Part shown: positions 21,653-31,789 of the stretch, piece after piece | How positions within the stretch are numbered: position 1 is the stretch's first letter | Layout: each line of letters begins with the position of its first letter | Source: Siphonodentalium dalli | Lineage: Eukaryota > Mollusca > Scaphopoda > Gadilida > Siphonodentaliidae | NCBI GenBank assembly: GCA_032622095.1 | Contig: CP136062.1 | Span: 37,510,918 to 37,574,917 of the forward strand | DNA: 64,000 bases | Reading direction: 5' to 3' | Made by a program: the position numbers and the translations under genes | Notes under the pieces: model-generated | Seen by the model: only the letters and a program-made list of their open reading frames with translations | Told to the model about the DNA's origin: nothing | Database searches by the model: none

Positions 21653-21815
21653 AGAACACCTACGGGTTTGGTTGAATACCCTTATTATCTCATTCGTGGG
21701 TGCAAGGAAGTACAGAATTTCCACTCGCGGCTTGCAGCCGCTCGTGGAAATTCTGTACTTCCTTACACCCACTCATGAGATAATAAGGGTATTCAACCAA
21801 AACTCGTAGGTATTC
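21653..21815. repeat. Near-perfect ~160-bp palindrome
   Basis: ACACCTACGGGTTTGGTTGA at the left mirrors TCAACCAAAACTCGTAGGT at the right. The arms include GAAGTACAGAATTTCCAC, and the centre is GCGGCTTGCAGCCGC near 21735. It is nested in the larger foldback. The hairpin would have ~75-bp arms and almost no loop. Confidence 0.9.
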
Positions 21816-21821
21816 TCTATG

Positions 21822-22020
21822 GATCCAAGGAGATATCTCCTTGGATCCAAGCAGATATCTGCTCGCATTATGGAGATATCTCCTCGGTTTCAAGGATATC
21901 TCCTTGAAAATATTTCCGAGGAGATATCTCCATATTCCAAGCAGATATCTCCTTGAAACCGAGGAGATATCTCTATATTGCGAGCAGATATCTGCTTGGA
22001 TCCAAGGAGATATATCCGAA
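21822..22020. repeat. GATATC palindrome array, right
   Basis: The same GGAGATATCTCC and GCAGATATCTGC palindromes as the left array, about eight of them, ending at the inverted GGCGCC block of the foldback. Confidence 0.9.
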
Positions 22021-22545
22021 TGGCGAATATTTGCAGGGATGGCGCCCCATACATTTCCTCCAACAGTTCCGACATAGCTCCATTGGCCCACTTGATAATA
22101 TTAGCGGAATTATGCGGAGAACTAAACGTCGCAAAATAAAAACCGCAATTGGGGAACGGTCTTAATATGCATGAAATTTATATAAGTGGATAAACATGAA
22201 TTTATATCATATCAACAAAACGTACGGCATGCATGATATGTGAGTGAATGAGGGATTGCCACGATCAAACACAATTCTGGACAATCGATAGTGCAATGAT
22301 ATATATCGTAGAGACTACGATGTAGCAAAACGTAATGAGTAGAGATCAACCTTGGTGAAACGCAATGGGTTAATTGGTCGAGTCGATTCATTGTGCGGAA
22401 ACTCAGCGCGCGACATGGTGAGCTATGGCACAGAAATATGACGAGACAAATTGTCACCAAACTGCACCATAATAAATTGTCACACCTACAATGCCATCGC
22501 TACTGTGGTACGTGTGTCCGCAGCCACTCAGACCACTATTGCAAA

Positions 22546-23372
22546 TGAAATTAGAACGGGTATTTGCGTACTTGTATGGAATAAATGTGATTAGAAACGT
22601 ACTCGATATTTGCGTACTTGAAACATGTAACGAAAATCGAGAGCTTTTGACCTGATTATTATTCTGCATGTTATTTCATGCACTTTTCACTCCTCTATTT
22701 TTCAATAGAAATTAGAACAAATAACAAAGAAAATATGCATGCCAGTCGAAAACAATTCAAATGTCGGATAAGAGAACCGAGAAACCGACAGTTTATAGTG
22801 TATTAGCGCAAGCTGGCAGCGCGTCAACATAATAACGTGTCAATCGTCAAGGCGTTCGTCACTTTTTTGGCAATGGGCGTGTGGTTATTAGTCTATCAAT
22901 TAAATGGCCGTTGCATGTTGGCAATGAACACTTCAACCAATTGGAACGTATGCGCCCTTTGTGAACATACATCGTACGGTGTTTAAATAAGGAAAACATT
23001 GTTCAATACTTTACTCTGATATTGCATGCCAAATTTCATGCTGGTATCACGAAGTGAACTATTTTTCCGTTTTGACCCATTTTAAACATTTTTAAGTATA
23101 ATAGTCAGAGTTATTTGTATCTATGCTGGACAAACTCGTCTTATTTTTACATTATCACAATTGCTTAAATTTATTGTTGTGACTCCCTGAACTCATATGA
23201 CAAACAAAGAATAAACATGTTTGATATATCATATAATTATCTTCAGTACATGTCAGCTGAAAACGGCGGCCATTTTGAAAAAGGTGGCGGCTATTTTTAA
23301 TCGACCATTATGATTGGTTTGTCGAAATAATATTTCAGTCTTCACACTGACCATCCATGCCAAATTTCATGT
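22546..23372. other. No gene recognised
   Basis: It begins with the direct relative of 19850-20305 and then continues as AT-rich sequence without ORFs. CATGCCAAATTTCATG occurs twice (23025-23042 and 23356-23371), marking a small dispersed repeat. Confidence 0.4.
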
Positions 23373-23697
23373 CTGACGATTCTGTCACTATTTGACAAAT
23401 AGTCGTTCTACTATATGTAAAGCATTATTATATAACGAAGGCAGTGTAAATCGCCGACGTGGATGAGCAGTTGTGCAAATATCAACCTTATGTATATTTC
23501 GTTGTGTTTACTTGGTTATTTTCATGTCATGATCAGACAGTTCAATTTGCACCAAGTATCCTATAAAATAATATTATTAGCCACATTAACCCATCATGAC
23601 GGGAGCTTCCTGAATTGTTGTGAAAACCCTGTGCCAATGCATTCTCTTATATATGCGAGTCGACTCGCATATATAAGAGAATGCATTGGCCTAACTT
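23373..23697. repeat. Segmental duplication, copy 1
   Basis: CTGACGATTCTGTCACTA through CATGACGGGAGCTT and into the first H hairpin matches 26850-27186 at high identity in the same orientation. Confidence 0.88.
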
Positions 23698-24119
23698 ATT
23701 TTATATTATTTTGTATAATTGTTAAAAAATGTAAGTGAAAATGAAAAAAAATAATATCTTTTTAAAAAGAATGTAAGAAATAATGATAAATATTATTAAA
23801 GAATGTAAGAAAAGAATTATAAGAAGTGATAAAATTGTTAAAGAATGTAAGAATAAATGACAAAAATTATAAAATTGTTCAAGAATATAAGACAAAATGA
23901 TAATTTGTTTTATAGAATGTAAGGAAAAAAATGATAACAAAATTATTAAAATTGTTAAAGAATGTAATAAAAAATGATAAAAATTGTAAAAGAAGTAAGA
24001 AAAAATGATAAAAAATTATATTATTAGGCCAATGCATTCTCTTATATATAAGAGAATGACTGTATTGGCACAACGTCTTTAATGTTGCGCCTTCGCAGCT
24101 CCCGTCATGTAAGGATTAA
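23586..24119. mobile_element. TTAA-flanked MITE family C carrying H
   Basis: Left end TTAACCCATCATGACGGGAG; right end CTCCCGTCATGTAAGGATTAA. These are inverted repeats bounded by TTAA on both sides, as in piggyBac-type elements. Inside lies a complete H module: hairpin 23629-23693, an AT-rich core of GTAAGAAAAAATGATAAAA-like units, and a shortened second hairpin at 24030-24068. It has no ORF. Confidence 0.82.
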
Positions 24120-24440
24120 TATACGGATGAGATATAAATTACTATCATTGATAAATTCACGATCCTGTTTGGAACATAAACAGAGCAGGTGTTTCTATAA
24201 CGACATTTACACTACGTTATCGATGTATCGTTTATAAATGGGTGCTGGTGAAAGTGACCTACACGCCAGTGTTGCACCTTTGATATATAAACTACAATAC
24301 TTGATAAACCCACGTGATTTAGCTCCAGCTGACATACACATGTTAACTCTGAGAATCTAATCATATCCCCGCATGAATAATTTATAGGTCTATAATCAAT
24401 TTGTTTTACCTTTTAGATGAGTCACTTGAACCTCTCTTCA
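24120..24440. other. No gene recognised
   Basis: AT-rich sequence between MITE C and the duplicated flank of MITE B copy 2. Confidence 0.4.
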
Positions 24441-24546
24441 TTAAATGTGCTATCACACGCATAACAATAGAGATCTATAGGTTTCGAGTACCCGAATGGT
24501 GTGAATTATCACATTGCGTGCAAAACCATGTGGTCAACTTCATTAA
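24441..24546. repeat. 106-bp TTAA-bounded flank duplication, left
   Basis: It starts TTAAATGTGCTATCACACGC and ends GGTCAACTTCATTAA. It is identical in length to 24939-25044 with four mismatches, and the two copies sit exactly on either side of MITE B copy 2. Confidence 0.95.
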
Positions 24547-24942
24547 TCCTTTACCCAACAAACCGGCCAAAACCGGCCAAATAAAGATTCAACAGCCTAA
24601 AATATCTTCGGTCTGTCTCAATAGAACCATACACATATGGATATCATTGGAACCGGCTCCTTGACCACATTGTGATAGTTACAGTTATGCCCTGTGCCAA
24701 TGCATTCTCTTATATATGCGAGTCGACCATAGGTCGCCTCGCATATATAAGAGAATGCATTGGCCTAAAAAAATTCTTTTTTTAACACTTTTTACCATTT
24801 TTTCTTACTTTCTTTGACAATTTTATAATTTTTAATGTGTTAAGCCAATGCATTCTCTTATATATGCGAGGCGACCTATGGTCGACTCGCATATATAAGA
24901 GAATGCATTGGCACAGGGCCCTTCTGTTGGGTAAAGGGTTAA
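24543..24942. mobile_element. piggyBac-like MITE family B, copy 2
   Basis: TTAATCCTTTACCCAACA at the left and TGTTGGGTAAAGGGTTAA at the right, with paired H hairpins inside. The body is very close to copy 1, including ACCATACACATATGGATATC. It is flanked by a 106-bp direct duplication rather than just TTAA. Confidence 0.92.
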
Positions 24943-25044
24943 ATGTGCTATCACACGCATAACAATCGAGATCTATTGGTTTCGAGTACCCGAATGGTGT
25001 GATTAATCACATTGCGTGCAAAACCATGTGGTCAACTTCATTAA
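24939..25044. repeat. 106-bp TTAA-bounded flank duplication, right
   Basis: Second copy of the 24441-24546 sequence, in the same orientation, also beginning and ending with TTAA. Confidence 0.95.
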
Positions 25045-25092
25045 CGTTCTCGCGTAACGTATCTTGGTGACTTCCATTAGCGATCAATGGGT

Positions 25093-25390
25093 ATGAACTT
25101 CAAATAAAGAAATAAAGATAATTTGTTTTTAAAGAATATAAGAAAAAATGATATAAATTGACATATAATGTAAGAAAAATTATAAGAAATGATAACATTG
25201 TTAAAGAATGAAGAAAAAATTATAAAAATGATAAACAATTTGAAAGAATATAAGAAAAAAATTATGAAAATTGTTAAAAATGCAAGAAAAATTGGTAAAC
25301 AATTGTAACAAATATTTGGCCAATGCATTCTCTTATATATGCGAGACGACCTATGGTCGACTCGCATATATAAGCGAATGCATTGGCACA
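25093..25390. mobile_element. H-type element, one hairpin
   Basis: An AT-rich core of AAGAATATAAGAAAAAATGA-like units leads into a single palindromic hairpin at 25319-25387 (GCCAATGCATTCTC ... GAATGCATTGGC). It is truncated at the left. Confidence 0.75.
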
Positions 25391-25621
25391 TTCGTCTAGG
25401 CAATCATTTTCCCTACACTCGTGACATTTCGGTGCCACATCACCAACCTTGGGTTACGATATTTCGGATTTTACCAGTCAGCATCAAAATATCCAACTGT
25501 CTGAATATTTCAACAAAGCGCCTAAAACATTATATTATAATCCGCGTCGAATTTTCAGTCAACCATTCTCGTCTATTTTTGTGACAAAACATTGCTAAAA
25601 ATCCGGTAAGTATGAGTAACT
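25391..25621. other. No gene recognised
   Basis: Short spacer with no supported feature; the open frame at 25339-25584 is partly the H palindrome. Confidence 0.4.
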
Positions 25622-26107
25622 TTAAAGGTACTCAATCCGATAAAACTCCTCCCAATTACTATCAATGGCTTCGGGGGTCAAAAATATTTGATTCGAGTCG
25701 AGGAAGTCACCCATCAAAGCTCAGATTTGTTAGATATCGATTTTAGAAATCTATTATTTTTCATTATCGGGAATACTTTCTGGCCCAGAACGCAGTCAAA
25801 ATTGCGTTATTATTACAACTTGATTTTAGAGTTATCCATCCTTGTCTGTTTGAATAGAGTTTTGGTGTACACATCTCGAGCAGGACACGAAATTGACGGC
25901 AATTATTAGTACTCATCTCGAGAATATAACAAATTTCAAAAATCAATATCTAATAACTCTGAGCTTTGTTTGATGGGTTCCTCGACTCGAATCAAATATG
26001 TTTTACCCCCAAAGCCAGAGAAATAGTAATATAGGACCCTCTGATCGGATTGTTGTTGTTGGAATCTGTTGAGATGGGGACCCTCTGTTCGGATTGAGTA
26101 CCTTTAA
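25622..26107. mobile_element. TTAA-flanked MITE family D, copy 1
   Basis: Ends TTAAAGGTACTCAATCCGA and CGGATTGAGTACCTTTAA, inverted and bounded by TTAA. Inner inverted blocks are GATTCGAGTCGAGG with CCTCGACTCGAATC and CATCAAAGCTCAGA with CTCTGAGCTTTG. It is about 486 bp with no ORF of note. Other copies are at 42687, 45706, 47087, 47686 and 54958. Confidence 0.9.
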
Positions 26108-26332
26108 GTGGTCACAAGTATTTGGAGTTATTTTGACTACCCCACCCCTTTCCATAAGTCAGGTTGAATAACTATGGTGTAAGTCAATTCGAAAGCAAAT
26201 AAAGTTAATTCTCATTAGTGAATATCGGAATGATAATATCCCCACCGGGTTACACGATTCATTTCCATATCGCCATGGTGGCACAGACATTCTTCCATTA
26301 AGGTATTAGTTGTGACCTGGGTTCAACAAAAA
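26108..26332. other. No gene recognised
   Basis: Spacer between MITE D copy 1 and palindrome E; no ORF or repeat seen. Confidence 0.4.
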
Positions 26333-26680
26333 ATGTAACACCAACTTGCATCCATACTCAAGCAAATCAACATCCATTACTTAACTATAACTCGCATACA
26401 GTAATTCCCATAGTAATTGACCACTTAACCACAGAAGAATTATGGGTAATTTTTCAGGATTTAGTTGGAAATATTGCTTGTTGCCATTCATCAGAAAGCT
26501 CTCGGCGAGAGCTTTCCGTTGAATGGCAACAAGCCATATTTCCGACTAAATCCTGAAAAATTACCCATAATTCTGCTGTGGTTAAGTGGTCAATTACTTT
26601 GGGAATTACTGTATATAACTATATATAGTTAAGTAATGGATGTTGATTTGCTTGAGTATGGATGCAAGTTGGTCTTACAT
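26333..26680. mobile_element. Long palindrome family E (~348 bp)
   Basis: A nearly perfect palindrome. ACTTGCATCCATACTCAAGC at the left mirrors GCTTGAGTATGGATGCAAGT at the right, and the centre is AAAGCTCTCGGCGAGAGCTTT near 26505. Inner blocks (CAGAATTATGGGTAA, TTCAGGATTTAGT) recur at 52736-52975 and 53678-53762, so this is a dispersed family. Confidence 0.9.
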
Positions 26681-26849
26681 TTTTACATATCACATAATTA
26701 GCCCCTAAACTAGACCTCATATTTTTTAGTAAGACACACGTGTGTTATCGGCACACACATTGAAGTAATATTAGCGCAATGATGTCGATGTCAATGCCGG
26801 AACTTTATTATTTTGTTAAGTATAATATAATTATGAAATTCGTTCATGC
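26681..26849. other. No gene recognised
   Basis: Short AT-rich spacer. Confidence 0.4.
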
Positions 26850-27186
26850 CTGACGATTCTGTCACTATTTGACAAATAGTCGTTATACTATATGTAAAGC
26901 ATTATTATATAACGAAGGCAGTGTAAATCACAGACTTGGATGAACAGTTGTACAAATATCAACCTAATGTATATTTCGTTGTGTTTACAAGTTTGGTTAT
27001 TTTCACGTCATGGTCAGACAGTTCAGTTTGCACCAAATATCCTATCAAATAATATTATTGGCCACAAAAACCCTTTCATGACGGGAGCTTTCTGATTTTT
27101 TGCGAAAACACTGTGCCAATGCATTATCTTATATATGCGAGTCAACAATAAGCCGCCTCGCATATATAAGAGAATGCATTGGCCTA
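26850..27186. repeat. Segmental duplication, copy 2
   Basis: Counterpart of 23373-23697. It carries the left inverted repeat of MITE C (CCCTTTCATGACGGGAGC), but the terminal TTAA is degraded to AAAA, and the right end of C is not found downstream. Confidence 0.88.
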
Positions 27187-27508
27187 ACATATGTTATATT
27201 ATTTTTTTAATTGTTAAAAACTGTAAGTAAAAATGAAACAAAATTATAATTTTTTTTTTAAGGAATGTAAGAAATAATGATAATTTTTTTTAAAGAATGT
27301 AAGAGAAAATGATAAAAATTTATAAAGAGTGTAAGAAAAAATGATAAAATTGTTAAAGATTGTAAGGAAAAAATGATAAAATTGTTAAAGAATATAAGAA
27401 CAAAAATATGATAAAACTTGTTATAGAATGGAAAACATTATAACAAAAATGATAAAAATTGTTAAAGAATGTTAGAAAAATGACAAAAAATGATAAAAAA
27501 TAGGCCCT
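27108..27508. mobile_element. H-type element within MITE C relic
   Basis: Hairpin 27115-27183 with a mutated loop, followed by about 320 bp of GAATGTAAGAAAAAATGATAA-like tandem units. It ends abruptly at 27508 without a second hairpin, where a protein-like sequence begins. Confidence 0.75.
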
Positions 27509-27516
27509 CACTGTTT

Positions 27517-27669
27517 TTTCATTGGGATAGTTGGTTTAACCGCAGCCCAAAGCACGTGGTGGACAGGCATAAGGCATTCAAGAAAAAGCAAGCGTTAGAA
27601 GAAGCCAAACAGCAGGCGTTGGAGGAGGTCAACCACACGGAAAGCCGAAGGGGACATGCTTGTTGCTAG
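27517..27669 (+). pseudogene. Protein-like fragment, unknown family
   Basis: An open frame without its own start codon reads FHWDSWFNRSPKHVVDRHK and then a Lys/Glu/Gln-rich run, KQALEEAKQQALEE, ending at TAG. Composition and frame look like real coding sequence, probably the C-terminal part of a transposon or host protein, but I do not recognise the family. The nucleotides at 27635-27665 recur inverted at 29670-29700. Confidence 0.35.
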
Positions 27670-28250
27670 TTGCTTGTTGCTAGTTGTGATAGTGACCAAT
27701 GAAATTCGACGTCACAAACTGAAGTTTAGTTTTAACAAATCAAACAGGGCAGTGCAAGACAATTACAGTTAAACAATGCCATTTTGAAAATCAGAGGCAC
27801 CAGTTACAAATAATTCAACAAATAAATATTCATAATCATGATGATATGCTCGTCTTGGAAACTGGATAATGCCAGCTGTGAAATCGTATGCCAATCCCGC
27901 AAATCCACAATTTGCACAAGAATTATATCAAGTCACAAGTCCCGGTTTAGACCACCCCACACCCCCTGCATGCGTCGTTGATTAATTATTCGGGTTGATA
28001 AAAGGCACCTTGGAATTTATTGGGAACTGGAGAGTCGCACTGTCGCTCATACCGCCCAACATTAGGCACTTCAACTCAAAATCTAACATTCCGTCATTAA
28101 TCAGTAACCAGTATGTAGGCATACGCTTAAAAACTGTTTCGGACCACATCAATTTCACTCAGACATTCGTTTGAAATGTAAACCAATAGCATAACAATAC
28201 ATGTGCCAAATCGCGTTTTTGTGAAGTTGAATGTCATTGGTTACTGTATT
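27670..28250. other. No gene recognised
   Basis: GCTTGTTGCTAGTT is tandemly duplicated near 27657-27682. The rest is AT-rich and without features. Confidence 0.4.
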
Positions 28251-28430
28251 TTTTACCCTGTGCCAATGCAGTCTCTTATTGTAAAAAATTGTTAGGCCAA
28301 TGCATTCTCTTATATATGCGAGGCGACCTATGGTCGACTCGCATATATAAGAGAATGCATTGGCCTAACAATTTTTTACAATTTTAATAATTTTTTCTTG
28401 TATTCTTTAACAATTTTATAATTTCACCCA
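28251..28430. mobile_element. MITE family A relic, first part
   Basis: CCCTGTGCCAATGC, a truncated first hairpin, then TTGTTAGGCC, a complete hairpin (28294-28362) and the A-type core up to TTTCACCCAT. The core resumes at 29563. The outer ends are lost. Confidence 0.75.
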
Positions 28431-29562
28431 TGAATTATACTTTCTTAAACTGTTTCATTCGTGGGCTTGGTTACTGTGATTACTAATAAAAGTGAACATA
28501 AACCTTTATTTTGACTCCATCAAATTTGGGGAAAATTAGGTTAGCAAAGTCCTTAATGTCATTATTTTTTTGTTTTATATCAATATCTTTTTTCAAATCA
28601 TTAAATATTTATCCTTGCGAAAATATCTAAGTGACATCTGGAAACTAATAACTTAATATTGTTACGCCATTATCAAATTACAATCTGTCATAAAAGCATG
28701 CATATTATTTTGTCCGTATCGGTATTGACGACAAATAGCCACAAAATATCTGTCGTGATTCACATTTGGCTGATTAAGCTATTGTCTTACACTTGGTGCT
28801 CATAAACCTCGACCGACATAAATACAATGTCATCATAAACATGCATTGTGCGGGAGTCCCGTGAGTGACCAGCCAGACAATGGGGGATTGTGGGATTAAA
28901 TGTAAAATAATAACCTTTTGCTGTTTCGTGCAGAATGACGTAATTTTTCTCCAGATTAAAACAGCCTGTTACGAACAAATTGCTTATATACCAGCGTCAA
29001 TGCACACTTTCTTCACATTGTCATGATTCAACCACGGTCGGTTTAATGTCCATGCGTCTTTGAATGTCCGTCTTGTGAAAACTAAAGATGATTGCATATC
29101 ACTGTGTGATCGCTTGGTTGATAGAGTTGTCGATCGGGTTTCCCTTTGTACTGTCCGCGATCGGGTTTCCCTTTGTACAGTCGGCAATATATTCCCACTT
29201 TCGATATTTTCGGACTAGATCGTTCACATCACAGAATTGAAAACCCACTTGCCAACATTTATGTTAGATTTGGAAATAAAAATATGTTTACTGTACACTA
29301 AATGTTAGAGCTTACCTTTTGCTGTTACGGAACGATATTTCATAAGTACGAAATTAATGAAATACTTTCGTCACCTAACTTCGTATTGAATGTCGATCTA
29401 TTGAGCGCTTTATGAATTAGCTTTCTGACTCCATGCTTTCAGTCTCCATTTGGGGTAAAAAAAAGTTTAGCCAAAAGTTTAGCCAAATGAAATTTTTATT
29501 AGCCAAATTAGAAAAAGATTAGCCATTGGCTAATTTGGCTACCGACAGCGTGAACACTGGCC
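28431..29562. other. 1.13-kb insertion inside a MITE A relic, content unrecognised
   Basis: This lies between the two halves of the A core (CACCCAT | GCCCCAGAC in intact copies). It holds a 28-bp tandem duplication, GATCGGGTTTCCCTTTGTAC, near 29132-29180 and a small palindrome ATTAGCCATTGGCTAAT near 29518. No coding sequence or terminal repeat is evident. Confidence 0.5.
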
Positions 29563-29658
29563 CCAGACAAACATGAGCAGACGACACTCTTCTATATGCT
29601 TCTATATATGTGTGGGGCTCCCTGCAAGGTAATGGATGTTTTTTATTTTATGTCCTAA
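29563..29658. mobile_element. MITE family A relic, second part
   Basis: CCCCAGACAAACATGAGCAG through GGATGTTTTTTATTTTATG matches the central core of family A. It stops where a different, protein-like sequence begins. Confidence 0.75.
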
Positions 29659-29664
29659 AAATAA

Positions 29665-29808
29665 GCAACTAGTAAGCAGCATGTCCCCTTCAGCTTTCCA
29701 TACAACCAGCACGATCCGGAGGCAGAGAATGACAATTCAAAGGCAGTGAGTGGAAAAGGCAAATGTCCCGTGAAGGAAAAACGGGCTGTGAAAAAATCTT
29801 CTGCGTAG
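29665..29808 (+). pseudogene. Protein-like C-terminal fragment, unknown family
   Basis: An open frame ends at TAG 29806-29808 with about 47 residues: KQHVPFSFPYNQHDPEAEN, then a Lys-rich tail ending VKKSSA. Charge pattern and termination resemble a real protein C terminus. No start is seen and the family is not recognised. Confidence 0.3.
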
Positions 29809-30712
29809 ACTCTTAATGTTTAACTAAGTCTACCATGATTATAAGTTAATTAATACACATGTATTCAGGCCCCTGTTTCATGAAGGCAACTTATGACATA
29901 GTTGGGACTTAAGATGGTCATAAGTTCAAACTTCAGTCATAAGTGCGTTTCACGAACAAAGTCTTAACCTAAGATGGTCTTAACTTTGGTCTTAACTTTA
30001 AGACTGGTGTGAGGTGTCATAAGATAATCTTAAAGTTAAGACCTGCGCTGTGATCCGCAGTTGGTCCGAAATGTGGATGGGATCTAGTTCATGTATATAT
30101 TATTATAAACACATTTAACTGAATAACACCTTGCTAGCACGGAGGAGTGTTTCAGAAATGGTAGTAATTAATAACCAACTGGTAAGCTATAGCAGTGACG
30201 TGGCCAGTGGTTGCAAGATTGGCGGGGTGTCCGCTACTAACTGTAAACCGCCAAGACCGGACTATATATACATTTCTAATTGCTGTTACAAAAAGAATAT
30301 ATTTACATAGAGTTGAACATCATTTGCGATTCAAATCACCCAATCGCACTGTAGACAATAATCATGTTGAGACAATTAGTCCGAACATTTTCACATCGAG
30401 GATAATAGTGAATGATTTATACTCATTTTTTTTTATAACTGCTTATGTCAGCTATTATTAATATTATTTACTTGCCTTTCTATATTATTATGTTATGATT
30501 TGACTGTAAAAATGTATTGTATATGTACCCCGTATATATATCAACAAGATAATAATACATAATATGTGTTATTTTATTGTTATTATGTATATTATCATAA
30601 TCTATTAAATATGAAATAAAAAGATATATAGCATGTATATAGTATACGGACCGCGCGGGCACACCGGGATCCGCGAAAGAACATATAATATCACTGTGAA
30701 CTGGCCCACAGA

Positions 30713-30797
30713 CCCCTGGGGGAATTACTAAAAAACCAATATACCAGTGGTATAGTCTATATTGGTATTTAGTAATTTTCCCCAGGGGCCCGTGAAC
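30713..30797. repeat. 85-bp hairpin
   Basis: CCCCTGGGGGAATTACTAAA pairs with TTTAGTAATTTTCCCCAGGGG; CCAATATA and TATATTGG lie inside. It is nested in element F. Confidence 0.85.
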
Positions 30798-30827
30798 CGG
30801 CCGTCTGTTCACGTGTTGTTAATTATA

Positions 30828-31090
30828 AACGCTCTTTATTAGAAGTCGTTGATTTGGTTTTTATTAAAACATATATGCAGAATGTCGTTCAACGTAACGT
30901 ACTTTCGAAGTTCATACGCAGTTTGTTAATTATAACAGGCGTTTGGCACATTTGTCAACAGAACCAGAGCAAATGGCACAAACATCATTTATATATGGCT
31001 TCTACAAATATGTCTCAGATTGGAAATAAGCTATTTGGAGCACGATATGAAGTCCTATTCACATTATAGCAATATAAATAAAGAGCGTTT
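30828..31090. mobile_element. Small TIR element G
   Basis: AAACGCTCTTTATT at the left and AATAAAGAGCGTTT at the right. A further AATAAAGAGCGTTT lies at 31121-31134. It is about 263 bp, non-coding, and nested in F. Confidence 0.55.
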
Positions 31091-31789
31091 TGTGTTAGTA
31101 TTCCATGAATGTTGGCAATCAATAAAGAGCGTTTAGCTCAGTGCTTCCATTGTGGTGTATTGTATGTGTATTCCGTCGTGGCGACATATTCGGTTTCCTG
31201 GTATTATAGATGCTTCAAATACGTATAATGTATTAGAACCTAATATCAGCATTGAAAGGAGCGAACATATGTCTCGCGTCGCTTTAATGGCATGTTATAT
31301 GGGTGAAGGTTCACATTCTGAGTTAGGATGTATAAGTCCCTTTAATAACTGAAATAATATATTTGAGCTCGATACGTTTGTATAAAATAGGCATTGGAAG
31401 CATGCAGCTATGTGTGGATGGGGTCTGACGCGAAAACACAGTTAAAAAGCGCGCTCGTGCAGTTAAGTATACACCAGTCATTATACTGATTATCGCCCTT
31501 GCATTAAAATATCATAATTATTCTTAGACACGCCCTAGTATCTGTCACCAGACACTGTACCTAGGCATATAACACACACAGAACCAACATTTTCTGTGCA
31601 TAGCTGTAATAAATTGTCGAGAGCCAGTCTAAAAGCGCGCGAACTTAAATTACTACTTAAGTAGGACTTAATCTTGTTTTGTGAAACGCGTTCTTGAAAC
31701 GGAAAAGTTACATCATAAGATCCACCTTAGATCTTAGATTAAGTCCATCTTAAGATAATCTTATGACATTGCTTCATGAAACAGGCCCC

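Larger units (their letters stand above)
20308..22545. mobile_element. 2.2-kb foldback element with GATATC arrays
   Basis: The outer arms are inverted: GGCTGCGGACACACGTA at 20315 against TACGTGTGTCCGCAGCC at 22510, continuing through TTGGTGACAATT and GCCATAGCT. Inner matching blocks are GGGGCGCCATCCCTGCA (20574) and TGCAGGGATGGCGCCCC (22032). Between them are two arrays of GATATC palindromes, a spacer, and a nested hairpin. There is no credible coding sequence; the ORFs inside come from the palindromes. Confidence 0.85.
29870..31789. mobile_element. DNA transposon relic family F with TIRs
   Basis: The left end GGCCCCTGTTTCATGAAG and the right end CTTCATGAAACAGGCCCC are inverted. Subterminal TTAAGATGGTC/AGATTATCTTAAG-type blocks match on both sides. 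The interior (about 1.6 kb) has no transposase frame and contains other small inverted repeats. The superfamily is not determined. Confidence 0.7.
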
